Below are positions 17,065 through 27,292 of a stretch of 64,000 nt of DNA, in pieces. Made by a program: the position numbers and the translations under genes. The DNA comes from Arthrobacter sp. TPD3018. GTDB taxonomy: Bacteria > Pseudomonadota > Alphaproteobacteria > Sphingomonadales > Sphingomonadaceae. The DNA is taken from NCBI GenBank assembly GCA_003075315.1, contig QDFQ01000005.1, positions 183,423-247,422 on the forward strand, read 5' to 3'. Numbering within the stretch: the first letter of the stretch is position 1; each line of letters opens with the position of its first letter. The notes under the pieces are model-generated. The model had not been told where the DNA came from. It did not search any database and saw only the letters and a program-made list of their open reading frames with translations.

Positions 17065-18696
17065 ATGTATAAATACGACCAGTACGACCAGGCGATCGTC
17101 GATGCCCGCGTCGACGAATTCCGCGATCAGGTCGAGCGCCGCCTGTCGGGCCAACTGACCGAAGACCAGTTCAAGCCGCTGCGGCTCATGAACGGTCTCT
17201 ACCTCCAGCTCCACGCCTACATGCTGCGCGTCGCCATCCCCTATGGCACGCTCGACGCGCGTCAGATGCGCATGCTGGGGTCGATCGCCCGCGATTACGA
17301 CCGCGGCTACGGCCATTTCACCACGCGCCAGAACCTCCAGTTCAACTGGATCAAGCTCGCCGACACGCCTGATATCCTGGCGAAATTGGCCACGGTGCAG
17401 ATGCACGCCATCCAGACCAGCGGCAATTGCATCCGCAACATCAGCGCCGACCAATATGCCGGCGCCGCCGGGGACGAGGTTACGGATCCGCGCCCCTGGG
17501 CCGAGCTGATCCGCCAGTGGAGCACGTTCCACCCCGAATTCAGCTACCTGCCGCGCAAGTTCAAGATCGCGGTCATCGCCGCGGCCGAGGACCGTGCGGC
17601 GATGCGCCTGCATGACATCGGCATCCAGCTGCTGGAGCAGAACGGGGAATTGGGCGCAGCGATCTACGTCGGCGGCGGCATGGGCCGTACGCCGATGGTC
17701 AGCCACCTGATCCGCGACTTCATCACCGCCGACGACCTGATGAGCTATCTCGAGGCTGCCTTGCGCGTCTACAATCGCTACGGTCGCCGCGACAACATCT
17801 ACAAGGCGCGGATCAAGATCCTGCTCCACGAGATCGGCGCTGACGAATACCGCCGTCAGGTCGAGGAGGAATTCGCCCTCGTCAAACAGCTGGGCATCGA
17901 CCCGCCGCGCGCCGAACTCGACCGCATCACCGCGATGTTCGCGCCTCCGGCGTTCGACACCGGGCCGGCCGCTGCGGTCGACCGCGGCGATCCCGATTTC
18001 GCCGTCTGGCTCGACCAGAACGTGGTTGCGCACAAGCAACCCGGCTACCACATCGTCAACGTCAGCCTGAAGCCCGCCGGCGGTATTCCCGGCGATGCGA
18101 CGGCCGATCAGATCGATCTGCTGGCCGATCTGGCAGAACGCTTGTCTTTCAATGAGTTACGCGTGACGCACGCGCAAAACATCGTGTTGCCGCATGTGCA
18201 CGGGCGTGACCTTTGTGACCTTTGGGCCGCGCTGCGCGACGCTGGCCTCGCCGAGCCGAACCTCGACCTCATCACCGATATCATCGCCTGCCCCGGCCTT
18301 GATTATTGCAGCCTCGCCAATGCGCGCTCCATCCCGCTGGCGCAGAAGATCGCGAGCCGCTTCGCCGACCGCGAACGCCAGCGCGACCTTGGCGAATTGA
18401 AGCTCAAGATCAGCGGCTGCATCAACGCCTGCGGCCACCATCATGCCGGCCACATCGGCATCCTCGGCGTCGACAAGAAGGGCACCGAAAACTACCAGCT
18501 CTCGCTCGGTGGATCGGGGGCGGAGGACGTCAGCCTCGCCAAGATCACCGGCCCCGGCTTTTCGGAGGACGGCGTGGTCGACGCGATCGAGCGTGTTACC
18601 GACCGTTACATCGCGCTGCGCGACGAGGGCGAACGCTTCCTCGACACCTATCGCCGCGTCGGCTTCGAACCGTTCAAGGAGGCGATCTATGGCTGA
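17065..18696 (+). CDS. cysI: Assimilatory sulfite reductase, siroheme hemoprotein (nitrite/sulfite reductase family)
   Basis: A 543-residue siroheme/[4Fe-4S] enzyme that reduces sulfite to sulfide with six electrons. The N-terminal half has GHFTTRQNLQFNWIKL and QTSGNCIRNISADQ, the siroheme-binding segments. The four cluster Cys ligands lie in IACPGLDYCSLA (C-x5-C) and ISGCINACGHHHAGHIG (C-x3-C). ATG 17065 gives the usual N-terminus; upstream codons read into the palindromic repeat. It is the ferredoxin-type short hemoprotein; no CysJ flavoprotein is beside it. Nitrite reduction is possible for the family, but cysH next door favours sulfite. Confidence 0.95.
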   Translation: MYKYDQYDQAIVDARVDEFRDQVERRLSGQLTEDQFKPLRLMNGLYLQLHAYMLRVAIPYGTLDARQMRMLGSIARDYDRGYGHFTTRQNLQFNWIKLADTPDILAKLATVQMHAIQTSGNCIRNISADQYAGAAGDEVTDPRPWAELIRQWSTFHPEFSYLPRKFKIAVIAAAEDRAAMRLHDIGIQLLEQNGELGAAIYVGGGMGRTPMVSHLIRDFITADDLMSYLEAALRVYNRYGRRDNIYKARIKILLHEIGADEYRRQVEEEFALVKQLGIDPPRAELDRITAMFAPPAFDTGPAAAVDRGDPDFAVWLDQNVVAHKQPGYHIVNVSLKPAGGIPGDATADQIDLLADLAERLSFNELRVTHAQNIVLPHVHGRDLCDLWAALRDAGLAEPNLDLITDIIACPGLDYCSLANARSIPLAQKIASRFADRERQRDLGELKLKISGCINACGHHHAGHIGILGVDKKGTENYQLSLGGSGAEDVSLAKITGPGFSEDGVVDAIERVTDRYIALRDEGERFLDTYRRVGFEPFKEAIYG

Positions 18697-19123
18697 TGCC
18701 GACACGCTGCTGCGCTTCCGGGACGACGAACCGCACGACGAACCCGCCGTCACGCTCGACGCCTTTCTGGGCCAGACCAACGCCACAGCAGTTCGGCTGG
18801 AAGCGGGTGAGGACGCCCGCGCGCTGATCCCGCAGCTGGGACAACTCGCGCTCGTCGAGGTCAGCTTCCCCACCTTTCGCGATGGCCGCGGCTACAGCGC
18901 CGCACGCGTATTGCGTGAGGCCGGCTATACCGGCGAACTACGCGCGGCGGGTGACGTGCTGGTCGATCAGCTGCCCCTGATGCGCCGCTGCGGCTTCGAC
19001 AGCTTCGCGCCCGAAGCCCCGATCGACGGCGAGACGCTGATCCGAGCGCTCGACCGCTACGACTATCGCTATCAGGCCGCGGCGGACGCCGTCGCTCCGG
19101 TGTGGAAGCTGCGCCATGGCTGA
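18689..19123 (+). CDS. DUF934 domain protein
   Basis: A 144-residue protein of the DUF934 family found in sulfate-assimilation operons. Typical sequence: LVEVSFPTFRDGRGYSAARVLRE around residue 52 and MRRCGFDSFAPE near 92. It likely helps sulfite reductase or electron transfer, but this is operon inference. The start overlaps the cysI end by 8 bp, and its end overlaps the cysH start by 8 bp. No membrane segment. Confidence 0.9.
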   Translation: MADADTLLRFRDDEPHDEPAVTLDAFLGQTNATAVRLEAGEDARALIPQLGQLALVEVSFPTFRDGRGYSAARVLREAGYTGELRAAGDVLVDQLPLMRRCGFDSFAPEAPIDGETLIRALDRYDYRYQAAADAVAPVWKLRHG

Positions 19124-19874
19124 GGCCGCACGTCAGCTCGACACGATCGATGTCGCGCCCGCCTTTACCGCCGCGGACGCAGCCGCGATGCAGATCCGCT
19201 TCGCCGGCATCCCCGCGCCCGAGATGCTGCGCGAACTCCTGACCGGCGAACTGGCGGGCCGCATCGCCTCCGTGTCGTCCTATGGCGCCGAATCCGCGGT
19301 CCTGCTCCACATGGTGGCGCAGATCGACAAGGACGTGCCGGTCATCTTCACCAACACGCAGAAGATGTTCGGCGAGACCCTCGCCTATCGCGACGAATTG
19401 TCTGAGCGGCTGGGCCTCACCGACTTGCGCGTCTTCCGGCCCGATCCGCGGATGCTCGCCCTACGCGACGCGACCGGCATGCGCTGGTCCTACGACCCCG
19501 ACGGCTGCTGCGAAATCCGCAAGGTCGAACCGCTCCGCCGCGCGCTCGGCCCGTTCGACGCGTGGATTTCGGGCCGCAAGGGCTTCCAGGCCGGCACCCG
19601 TACCGCGCTCCCCCGCTTCGAGGAGGACGACGGGCGGCTGAAGATCAATCCGCTCGCCGACTGGTCGAAGGATCAGCTCGACGCCTATTTCGCCGAGCAC
19701 GATCTGCCGCGTCACCCGCTGGAGGCGCAGGGCTATCTTTCGATCGGCTGCGCGCCCTGCACCAGCAAGGTCCGCCCCGGCGAAGACCCGCGCGCCGGCC
19801 GCTGGCGCGGTTGGGACAAGGTGGAATGCGGCATCCACGTCTCCACCCTGCCCGGCGAAGACCCGGCGTTCTGA
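19116..19874 (+). CDS. cysH: Adenylyl-sulfate (APS) reductase, CysH family
   Basis: A 252-residue reductase that makes sulfite from activated sulfate using thioredoxin. SSYGAESAVLLHM and TNTQKMFGETLAYRDEL are nucleotide-binding segments. It has the four cluster cysteines Cys131-Cys132 and Cys212-x-x-Cys215, plus catalytic Cys238 in ECGIH. The CC/CxxC set marks the [4Fe-4S] type that uses APS, unlike E. coli PAPS reductase, which lacks them. It is the last gene of the operon, ending 7 bp from the convergent TonB receptor gene. Confidence 0.95.
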   Translation: MAEAARQLDTIDVAPAFTAADAAAMQIRFAGIPAPEMLRELLTGELAGRIASVSSYGAESAVLLHMVAQIDKDVPVIFTNTQKMFGETLAYRDELSERLGLTDLRVFRPDPRMLALRDATGMRWSYDPDGCCEIRKVEPLRRALGPFDAWISGRKGFQAGTRTALPRFEEDDGRLKINPLADWSKDQLDAYFAEHDLPRHPLEAQGYLSIGCAPCTSKVRPGEDPRAGRWRGWDKVECGIHVSTLPGEDPAF

Positions 19875-19881
19875 GGCGACG

Positions 19882-21966
19882 TCAGCCGCTGACCCGCAGC
19901 GATAGCCGGACGTTGCGCGGCTGCCCCGGATAGATCCACACCCGGCTGTACGAACTCTGCGCGTAGCGGGCGTCGAATAGGTTGTCCGCCTCGGCCCGCA
20001 GCGTCAGCCGCGGCGATACGGCATATTCGATGGCAGCCTTTGCCTTCAGATAGGCAGGCAGCACCACATAGTCGCGCTCGATCGACCCGGCGCGGTCCCC
20101 CATGTAGCTGGCGCCGGCGCTCACCGAGAACCCACGCCCGTCATCGTCGGTGAACCGCCCCAGCGCAAAGACCGTGCCGCTGTGATCGGGCACGTTGAGC
20201 GCGCGATCGGTCGGGAAGGCGCCGTCGTCCACTCGTGCGCGAGTCCAGGCGTAATTGCCGACGATCTGCCAGTGCGGCGCGATCCGTACCGATGCGTCCC
20301 ATTCGATCCCGCGGCTGCGCAGGCTACCGACCGGCGCGTTGAAAGCGGGATCGACGGGGTCGTTGGCGAGGATGCCGCGCTTGCGGATGTCGAACCAGGT
20401 CGCGGCGATATCGACATTCGCCCAACGCCCGGCCACGCCGAGCTCATATCCCACGCCGCTTTCGGGCGCGAAGCCGTTGCCGTCGCGACCCGTGCCCGAG
20501 TTGAGCACGAAGCTTTCGCCCCAGCTGGCATGCACCGCGATCGCATCGGTCGCCTGGTAGCGCGCGCCGAGCCGGTAATGCATCGGCGAGCCCACCGTAC
20601 GCCCCACCTGCCCCGTGTTGTTATTTTGGATACGCTGGCGATAGGCGTCGAACCGCGCACCGCCCGACAGCGTCAGCCGGTCGGTCACATCCCACATGTC
20701 CTGCACATAGACCGTGCCCGACCAGCGCTTTTCGCGATTGTTCGTAAAGGGCAGCAGCGTCGGCGGCGTCTGGCCGTAGACGGGCGTGAAGACGTCGATC
20801 GCATAGGGATTGCCGCCGCGCGCCGGATCGCCCGGATTGCGCCGCATCCAGCGTTCGGCATAGTCCAGCGTATAGCCCTTCAGCCCGATGCTGGGCCGAT
20901 GCGCGCCGATATGTCCGGCGAGTTCGATCCGCGCGGACAGATCGTCCACCTTGAAATCGCGCGATCGCCGCTGCCGCCACAGCGTTCGCCCGCCGACCAG
21001 CCGCGACTGATCGGAGGAGAAGCCTTTCAACGTTCCCGTCCGCCAGGCGACGCCCCCGGTCACCGTCCAGTCGCCGCCCAGGTCGGCCAGCGCCGTCAGC
21101 TGGTGACGCTGGTTGCGGAAGCGGGTCTTGCCGTCGTTCGGCTCGCCATAATAGGCATCGCGCGGCACGGCGTTCGCATTCCCGTCGAGCGCCGGAATCC
21201 CGCGATCGAACAGCGTGTCGAAGCGCGTGATCTCGCCGATATAGGTGACGCGCAGCCGCTCGCTGGGCCGCCAAGTCAGCGACGGCATCACCACCTGCCG
21301 ATCCAGCCCGACGAAGTTGCGCCAGCCGTCCGACGTTTCCGCAGCGACGACGATCCGCGCGGCCAGCGTCCGCGAGACGGGCCCGGTCGCATCCAGCTCC
21401 ACCCGGCGCGTTCCGAACGATCCCAGCGTGAACACCGCATTCGCGGCCGGGACGAAATCCGGCGTCTTGCTGACGATGTTGACGCGCCCGGCCGGATCGA
21501 TGTCGCCGAAGAGCGCGCCCGCCGGCCCCTTCAGCAATTCGATCCGTTCGGTGGTCGCGGGATCGCGGGGTGGCCCCATGCCGCGATTGGCGAGGAAGCC
21601 ATCGACATAATATTCCCCGCCGCCATCCGGCGTGCCCAGGAAGCCGCGGATGGCGAAATTGTCCATGACGCCGCCACGGTTGTTCTGGTTGCTGACGCCG
21701 CTGACCAGTTCGAGCGCGTCCGACAGGCGATAGGCCCCCGCGGCGGTTAGCAGGTCGCGCTCGATCGATCGGCTCGACTGCGAGAGCGTGCGGGTCGCGA
21801 TGTCCGACGACAGCGTTCCGTCGCCGCGCGCCCGGCGTGTGCCGAGCACGACGATATCGCCGCTGCCGACGGCGACGTCATCCGTATCCTGCGCGGCGGC
21901 GGGCGTGATCGGCAGGCAGGCAATCAGCGGCGACAGGCAGGCGGCAACGCGGGATCGAAGAAGCAA
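19882..21966 (-). CDS. TonB-dependent siderophore receptor
   Basis: A 694-residue outer-membrane receptor. Signal peptide to about residue 26 (ITPAAAQ). A plug domain covers about 50-165, with RLSDALELVSGVSNQNN, NFAIRGFLG, YVDGFLANRGMG, ERIELLKGPAGALFG and PAGRVNIVSKTP. A 22-strand barrel follows and ends in an aromatic-poor RLSLRVSG. The pattern (IELLKGPAGALFGDIDPAG) matches FhuA/FpvA-type ferric siderophore receptors. The start is TTG at 21966 with a GGA-containing site upstream; no better ATG exists. Ligand cannot be predicted. No Fur box was identified by eye. Confidence 0.93.
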   Translation of the reverse strand: MLLRSRVAACLSPLIACLPITPAAAQDTDDVAVGSGDIVVLGTRRARGDGTLSSDIATRTLSQSSRSIERDLLTAAGAYRLSDALELVSGVSNQNNRGGVMDNFAIRGFLGTPDGGGEYYVDGFLANRGMGPPRDPATTERIELLKGPAGALFGDIDPAGRVNIVSKTPDFVPAANAVFTLGSFGTRRVELDATGPVSRTLAARIVVAAETSDGWRNFVGLDRQVVMPSLTWRPSERLRVTYIGEITRFDTLFDRGIPALDGNANAVPRDAYYGEPNDGKTRFRNQRHQLTALADLGGDWTVTGGVAWRTGTLKGFSSDQSRLVGGRTLWRQRRSRDFKVDDLSARIELAGHIGAHRPSIGLKGYTLDYAERWMRRNPGDPARGGNPYAIDVFTPVYGQTPPTLLPFTNNREKRWSGTVYVQDMWDVTDRLTLSGGARFDAYRQRIQNNNTGQVGRTVGSPMHYRLGARYQATDAIAVHASWGESFVLNSGTGRDGNGFAPESGVGYELGVAGRWANVDIAATWFDIRKRGILANDPVDPAFNAPVGSLRSRGIEWDASVRIAPHWQIVGNYAWTRARVDDGAFPTDRALNVPDHSGTVFALGRFTDDDGRGFSVSAGASYMGDRAGSIERDYVVLPAYLKAKAAIEYAVSPRLTLRAEADNLFDARYAQSSYSRVWIYPGQPRNVRLSLRVSG

Positions 21967-22031
21967 AATATATTCCAGTGATGTTGTAACGTCCCAATGT
22001 TGAACCGTGCCGGACCTGTCAACCGTCCTCC

Positions 22032-24104
22032 TTATGCCGCGTTGGGGGTCGCTGCCTGTTGCCGGAAGTCGACGACCACCGGAGTGGCACCGATCGCCAT
22101 TGTCCGCCGCACCTCCTGCGGGTCCGCCAAAGTGCGCGACGGCCGGCCGACCAGGAACCCCTGCACGCTCGCGCAGCCTTCGCGCGCGACGATGGCGAGC
22201 TGCGCCGGCCGTTCGATCCCCTCGGCCAGCACCGGCATGCGCAACAGGCCCCCGAGCGCCGTCACCGAACGCAGGATCGAGATCGCCTGATCGTCATATT
22301 CCAATTCGGCGACGAAGGACGCATCCAGCTTGATGCAGTCGAACGGGAAGGAGCGCAGTACGTCGATCGACGAATAGCCCACGCCGAAATCGTCGAGGAC
22401 GATCGACACGCCCATCGCCTTCAACGCGTGCAGCTGTTCGAGCGCGAACCGGCGATCGTGAATGATCGCGCTTTCGGTGAGCTCCAGCACCAGCCGCGTC
22501 GGCGACAGGCCGCTATCCTCCAGCGCAGACCGCACCGTCATCACCAGACGCGGGTCGGACAGGTGCTTGGGCGAGAGGTTGACGGACACCGGATACCGAT
22601 TGGGCCACAGCGCCGCTTCGAAACACGCCTGGCGCAGGATCCAAATGCTCAGCGGCACCACCTCGCCGCTCTCTTCCGCCAGCGGGATGAACTCCGCCGG
22701 CGGCACCATGCCGCGCAGGGGATGGTTCCAGCGCACCAGCGCCTCATATCCCTTGATCTCGCCTGTCTCGGTCGACGCCTGCACCTGGAAGTGCAGCTCG
22801 AATGCGCCCTTGTCGAGCGCACGCCGCATATCGACGACCAGCTCACGCCGGGCGCGCACCGCATCGTCCATCTGCGCGTCGTAGAAACACGGTTCGCTGG
22901 AATGGATCGACTTGGCGCGGTACATGGCGAGGTCCGCCTTCGCCAGCAGCGCGTCGGCATCCCAGCCGTCGTGGACCGCGAGCGCCACGCCGATGTTCGT
23001 GCCGATCGAGGCGGTGAATCGGTCGAAGACGAAGGGCGCGTCAAAGACCGCGCGGAGCCGATCGAGGAAATCGGTCAGCTCCTCGGCCAGATCGTAGGAG
23101 ATGACCGCCGCAAATTCGTCGCCGCCCAGACGGCTGATACATTCGTTCGGCCCCAGCGTCGCGGTCATCCGCGCCGCCAGTGCCATCAACAGCTGATCGC
23201 CCGCCAAATGGCCATAGGTGTCGTTCACTACCTTGAACCGCGACAGATCCATCATGACGACTGCCATGCACAGATGCCCGCCCTTGCGGTTGAACCGCCG
23301 GTCCAGCTCCTCGTTGAAGCTCATGCGGTTGGGCAGGTCGGTGAGCCCGTCGTACAGCGCCATGCGACGCAGCCGGCGGTAGGATTCACCCTTCGTATGC
23401 CCGTCGATCAACGCGCTGATCGCGGCGCACCCCACGATGATGAGCGATGCGACCGCGGTCGCCACCGCCAGCGCGTTCATGGTCGGTAGCGACAGACCGT
23501 CGCCCAAACGGATGACGGTGATATGCATCGCCGCCATCCCGGTAAAATGCAGCGCCACAACGCCCAGCGCCAGCAGGCTCATCGTCCGCAGCGCACCCGC
23601 ACGCCCGGCTTGCCGCGCGCGTGCGAAGGCGGCGGCGCTCAGCCCGACCGACAGCAGCACCGATAGTGCGACCACCGGCCAGGTCCAGGTGACGATGCCG
23701 TCGACATGATAGGCCGACATGCCGAGATAGTGCATCAGCGCGATCGCCCCGCCGATGACGCCGCCGCCCATCATCCCCGCGCCACGTCGGGCCGAAGCAG
23801 CCAGCGCCAGCCCCGGCGCCGCCATGCCGATCGCGACGAGCAACGAACTGAGCGTCTGCATCGGATCGAGCACCACTGGCACCGACGCGCGATAGGCCAT
23901 CATCGCGACGAAATGCGTCGCCCAGACCATCGTACCGGTCGCGACCGCAGCCAGCATCACCCAGCCCGCCCGGCTGTAGCCGTCCGCCGAACGGATGCAG
24001 TGGAACAGCTGCACGCTGGCCGCCGCGCCGACCAGGCAGACGAGCACCGCCAGCAGGACGAGGCGCAGGTCGTGCTGCGCGAAGCATAAGGCAACGTCGG
24101 TCAT
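22032..24104 (-). CDS. MHYT-GGDEF-EAL membrane cyclic-di-GMP enzyme
   Basis: A 690-residue integral membrane regulator. Seven hydrophobic helices at 13-233 form the MHYT sensor, with three repeats: ATHFVAMMAY (about 62), LMHYLGMSAYH (about 123) and LHFTGMAAMH (about 185). MHYT is predicted to bind copper and sense diatomic gases or redox. The diguanylate cyclase GGDEF at 327-331 (SRLGGDEF) and the EAL site at 454-456 (YEALVRW), with VSNLS-like VSVNLSPKHL, LELTESAI, LDDFGVGYSS, IKLDASFV and LAEGIE, are all intact, so both activities are possible. Start 24104 overlaps the GAF gene stop (ATGA), so they are coupled. Confidence 0.93.
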   Translation of the reverse strand: MTDVALCFAQHDLRLVLLAVLVCLVGAAASVQLFHCIRSADGYSRAGWVMLAAVATGTMVWATHFVAMMAYRASVPVVLDPMQTLSSLLVAIGMAAPGLALAASARRGAGMMGGGVIGGAIALMHYLGMSAYHVDGIVTWTWPVVALSVLLSVGLSAAAFARARQAGRAGALRTMSLLALGVVALHFTGMAAMHITVIRLGDGLSLPTMNALAVATAVASLIIVGCAAISALIDGHTKGESYRRLRRMALYDGLTDLPNRMSFNEELDRRFNRKGGHLCMAVVMMDLSRFKVVNDTYGHLAGDQLLMALAARMTATLGPNECISRLGGDEFAAVISYDLAEELTDFLDRLRAVFDAPFVFDRFTASIGTNIGVALAVHDGWDADALLAKADLAMYRAKSIHSSEPCFYDAQMDDAVRARRELVVDMRRALDKGAFELHFQVQASTETGEIKGYEALVRWNHPLRGMVPPAEFIPLAEESGEVVPLSIWILRQACFEAALWPNRYPVSVNLSPKHLSDPRLVMTVRSALEDSGLSPTRLVLELTESAIIHDRRFALEQLHALKAMGVSIVLDDFGVGYSSIDVLRSFPFDCIKLDASFVAELEYDDQAISILRSVTALGGLLRMPVLAEGIERPAQLAIVAREGCASVQGFLVGRPSRTLADPQEVRRTMAIGATPVVVDFRQQAATPNAA

Positions 24105-24610
24105 GCGGCCCTTACCCCCCGTGCGCCGCGGCGCCCTTCCATCACCAGCGACACCTGTCGGGCCAGGCCGACAAGATAGGCCTTCTGATCCGCCGATGCG
24201 GGCGGACGCGGCTTGACGTCGGCGACGCAGAGCGCGCCGATCTCGATACCGCCGATCAGGCGAAGCGGCGTGCCGATATAGTAACGGATGAACGGTGCCC
24301 CGATCACCGGGGGCAAATTGGCGAAGCGCGAGTCGGCGGCGGCGTCGCAGCATTCCAGCACGTCCGGGACGTCCAGCGTCAGGGTGCAAAATCCGTCGCG
24401 GCGCGGCAGACAGCCGACGTCGACACCGCGGGCCGTATGGATCGCCTGAATATCGTCGTAAATCAGCGACAGGGCGGCGATGGGGGCGGCAAAACCCTGC
24501 TGCGCAGCTTCGACGTGGCGATCGAGCGCCGAGGCGGTCGCCTCGTCCCCACCGGTCAGGCCGCGTACGGTGCGCGAACGGAGGCGTTCACGGAAGAGGT
24601 TCGTCAGCAT
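24101..24610 (-). CDS. GAF domain protein
   Basis: A 169-residue cytoplasmic sensor domain protein. The GAF fold runs about residues 28-160: APIAALSLIYDDIQAIHTARG, RRDGFCTLTLDVPDVLECCDA, and PFIRYYIGTPLRLIGGIEIGALCVADVKPRP. DGFCTLT has a Cys in the position often used in redox or bilin sensing GAFs; C-C near 86-87 is another candidate. Its stop overlaps the start of the MHYT-GGDEF-EAL gene, so it is probably a sensor partner for c-di-GMP signalling. Confidence 0.85.
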   Translation of the reverse strand: MLTNLFRERLRSRTVRGLTGGDEATASALDRHVEAAQQGFAAPIAALSLIYDDIQAIHTARGVDVGCLPRRDGFCTLTLDVPDVLECCDAAADSRFANLPPVIGAPFIRYYIGTPLRLIGGIEIGALCVADVKPRPPASADQKAYLVGLARQVSLVMEGRRGARGVRAA

Positions 24611-24728
24611 CGATTGTCGGGCGCTCGGTAGGTCATCTGTCCGTGCGCATGTGGGCCATAAAGGGTTAAGATGACGTCAGCGTAAAGCACCCGTAATGGA
24701 TTGGATTATCCTCTGTTTTGAGGCGATT

Positions 24729-24755
24729 ATCGGGGGCAGGCTGCCTGCCCCCGAT
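24729..24755 (-). terminator. Hairpin downstream of katG
   Basis: A 13-bp perfect inverted repeat ATCGGGGGCAGGC / GCCTGCCCCCGAT separated by one base lies just after the katG stop. The tract beyond it on the minus strand is not strictly T-rich, so it is a strong hairpin and likely transcript end, not a textbook terminator. Confidence 0.65.
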
Positions 24756-24766
24756 CACCGGCCACG

Positions 24767-27040
24767 TTATTGATGCACGTCGTACCGATCGAGCATCATC
24801 ACCTTGTCCCACACCGCCACGAAATCGCGGACGAAGCGTGCCTGACCATCGGCCGCCGCATAGACTTCGGCGATCGCGCGCAATTGCGAATTGGCGCCGA
24901 AGATCAGGTCGCAGCGCGTCGCTTCGAACCGGGCATCGCCGCCGTCGCGGGCGACCACGCTGAAGCGCGATCCCTGCTCGTCCGCCTTCTTCCATTCATA
25001 GTCCATGCTGGTCAGCACGGTGAAGAAATCGTTGGTCAGCACGCCGACGCGGTCGGTGAACATGCCGTCGGACGATCCGTCCCAATTGGCGCCCAGCGCG
25101 CGCAGGCCGCCGGTCAGCACCACCCATTCGGGTGCGGACAGCGCAAGCAGGTCGGCCCGGTCGAGGAACAGCTGTTCGGGCGGCAGGTCGGCGACGTTCA
25201 CCGCGTCGAAGTTCGGATCGACATAGTTGCGGAAGCCATCCACCACCGGACGCAGCCATTCGAAGCTATCGGCGTCGGTCAGCGCGTCCGTCGTGTCCAT
25301 TCGGCCGGGGGTGAACGGAACCTCGGTCGCCGCGCCGGCCGCCGTCGCCGCCTGCTCGACCGCGACGCAGCCGGCGAGCACGATCAGGTCGGCGAGCGAG
25401 ACCGCCTTGCCGCCCGAGGCACCGTTGGCGAAGTCCGCCGCGACGCGCTTGAGACTGTCGATCACCGGACGGGTGCGCGCGTTGATCGCCCAATCCTTCT
25501 GCGGTGCGAGCGCGATACGCGCGCCATTTGCGCCGCCGCGCTTGTCGCTGTGCCGGAAGGTCGAGGCTGCGGAAAAGGCGGTAAAGGCCAGGTCCGACAC
25601 CGAATGCCCCGACGCCAGGATCGCCTGCTTCAGCGCGGCGATGTCAGCGGCATCGACCAGGGGATGGTCGACCGGCGGGATCGGATCCTGCCACAGCAGA
25701 TCGTCCTCGATCGTCCGCTCCTCGCCCAGGTAACGCTCCTTCGGCCCCATGTCGCGGTGGGTCAGCTTGTACCAGGCCTTGGAGAATTGCTCGGTGAAAT
25801 AGGCGAAGTCGGTCAGGAACCGCTCGCAGATCGGGCGATAGACGGGATCGACCTTCAGCGCGATGTCGCTGGTCATCATCATCAACGGGTGCGTCTTGCC
25901 CGCGATATGCGCGTCGGGGGTGTGCGGCGCGCTCTTGTCGACCGGAGTCCATTGCAGCGCGCCCGCGGGGCTACGCGTCTGTTCCCATTCGAACTTGAAC
26001 AGGTTTTCGAGGTAGCTGTTGTCCCATTGCGTCGGGTCGGGCGTCCAGCTGCCCTCGATGCCGTTGGTCATCGTGAACTCGCCGGCGCCGGTGCCCTCGG
26101 GATTGTGCCAGCCCAGGCCCATCTGCTCGATGGGCGCCATTTCGGGCGGTGCGCCGATGCGGTCGGCCTTCACCATGCCGTGGCTCTTGCCGAAGGCGTG
26201 GCCGCCCGCGATCAGCGCCACCGTCTCCTCATCGTTCATCGCCATGCGGGTGAAGGCGATGCGGATGTCGCGCGCCGACGCCATCGGGTCGCCGCTAGCA
26301 TAGGGCCCCTCGGGATTCACGTAGATCAGCGACTGGTGCGTCGCGGCCAGCGGCTGTTCCAGGTCGTAATCGGCATCGCCGTTCTGCCCGCGCCAGCGCT
26401 TGTCGCGATTGACCATTTCGTCGAACGACTTGACCGTCGTCATGTCGACGACCTCGGGACCCCAATAGGTCGCGTCGTCCGCCCCCCACGCGTCATGCCG
26501 GCCGCCGGCGAAACCGTAGGTGGGGAAGCCCATGATCTCCAGCGCGCAATTGCCGGTCAGCACCATCAGGTCCGCCCAGGACAGCGCGGCGCCATACTTC
26601 TGCTTGATCGGCCAGATCAGCCGGCGCGACTTGTCGGTGTTGCCATTGTCCCACCAGCTGTCGATCGGGGCGAAGCGTTGCATCGCCTCGCCCGCGCCGC
26701 CGCGCCCGTCGGCGATGCGATAGGTGCCGGCCGAGTGCCAGGCCATGCGGATCATCTGCGGGCCGTAATTGCCATAGTCGGAGGGCCACCACGCGACCGA
26801 GCTGGTCAGGAACGCCTTGATCTCCGCCTTCAGCGCCGGAAGGTCGATCGCCTCGAACGCAGCCTTATAGTCGAAGTCCGCACCCAGCGGATTGGCGCGC
26901 GGGCCGTTGCGGTGCAGCTGTTCGACGCGCAGGCGGTTGGGATACCAGTCCTGCAACGTCGGCTTGCTAGTCTGCGCCCCCCCGATCCGATCGCCGCCAA
27001 AGGGGCATTTGCCGGCAAGGACGTCCTTATAATCTTCCAT
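24767..27040 (-). CDS. katG: Catalase-peroxidase
   Basis: A 757-residue heme enzyme that removes H2O2 by catalase and peroxidase reactions. Active-site Arg98-Trp101-His102 are in [13 protein letters not shown]. The Met-Tyr-Trp covalent adduct needed for catalase activity is complete: Trp101, Tyr240 (LIYVNPEGP) and Met266 (TRMAMND). Proximal heme ligand is His281 in [10 protein letters not shown]. The C-terminal pseudo-peroxidase half is also full length. ATG 27040 is chosen because a GGAG site lies about 8 bases upstream; the open frame upstream is unconserved. It is divergent from a VIT-type iron/manganese transporter and has an FNR-like palindrome upstream. Confidence 0.97.
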   Translation of the reverse strand: MEDYKDVLAGKCPFGGDRIGGAQTSKPTLQDWYPNRLRVEQLHRNGPRANPLGADFDYKAAFEAIDLPALKAEIKAFLTSSVAWWPSDYGNYGPQMIRMAWHSAGTYRIADGRGGAGEAMQRFAPIDSWWDNGNTDKSRRLIWPIKQKYGAALSWADLMVLTGNCALEIMGFPTYGFAGGRHDAWGADDATYWGPEVVDMTTVKSFDEMVNRDKRWRGQNGDADYDLEQPLAATHQSLIYVNPEGPYASGDPMASARDIRIAFTRMAMNDEETVALIAGGHAFGKSHGMVKADRIGAPPEMAPIEQMGLGWHNPEGTGAGEFTMTNGIEGSWTPDPTQWDNSYLENLFKFEWEQTRSPAGALQWTPVDKSAPHTPDAHIAGKTHPLMMMTSDIALKVDPVYRPICERFLTDFAYFTEQFSKAWYKLTHRDMGPKERYLGEERTIEDDLLWQDPIPPVDHPLVDAADIAALKQAILASGHSVSDLAFTAFSAASTFRHSDKRGGANGARIALAPQKDWAINARTRPVIDSLKRVAADFANGASGGKAVSLADLIVLAGCVAVEQAATAAGAATEVPFTPGRMDTTDALTDADSFEWLRPVVDGFRNYVDPNFDAVNVADLPPEQLFLDRADLLALSAPEWVVLTGGLRALGANWDGSSDGMFTDRVGVLTNDFFTVLTSMDYEWKKADEQGSRFSVVARDGGDARFEATRCDLIFGANSQLRAIAEVYAAADGQARFVRDFVAVWDKVMMLDRYDVHQ

Positions 27041-27124
27041 GAACACGCGCTCCAGCATCCGCCATTGGGTGAAACAGGAGCGCAGCCGGGCGATGCGAGG
27101 AACCCGACGTGCCACAGGTCGAGC

Positions 27125-27138
27125 CTGATCCACATCAA
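27125..27138. promoter_or_regulatory. FNR/FixK-like palindrome upstream of katG
   Basis: CTGATCCACATCAA, one mismatch from TTGAT-N4-ATCAA. It lies 85-98 bp before the katG start, in the 252-bp divergent region shared with the VIT gene. It could bind a Crp/Fnr-family regulator. Confidence 0.4.
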
Positions 27139-27292
27139 GCCGAAACGAGGAAGTCGCCGCGCCGTTGCCTGAAATTTAATTTAGATTTGTCCGTCCCCGC
27201 CTCTGCTATCGGCTGATGTCTCAACAGATTGGCTCGACGCTGTGACGGCGCTGTCCGTATAACCGTCATCGTTCAACCGAGGTGCCCACCCG

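Noticed and set aside
24770-27172. 800-codon open frame antisense to katG
   Set aside because: No domain, and katG on the other strand has all catalytic residues.
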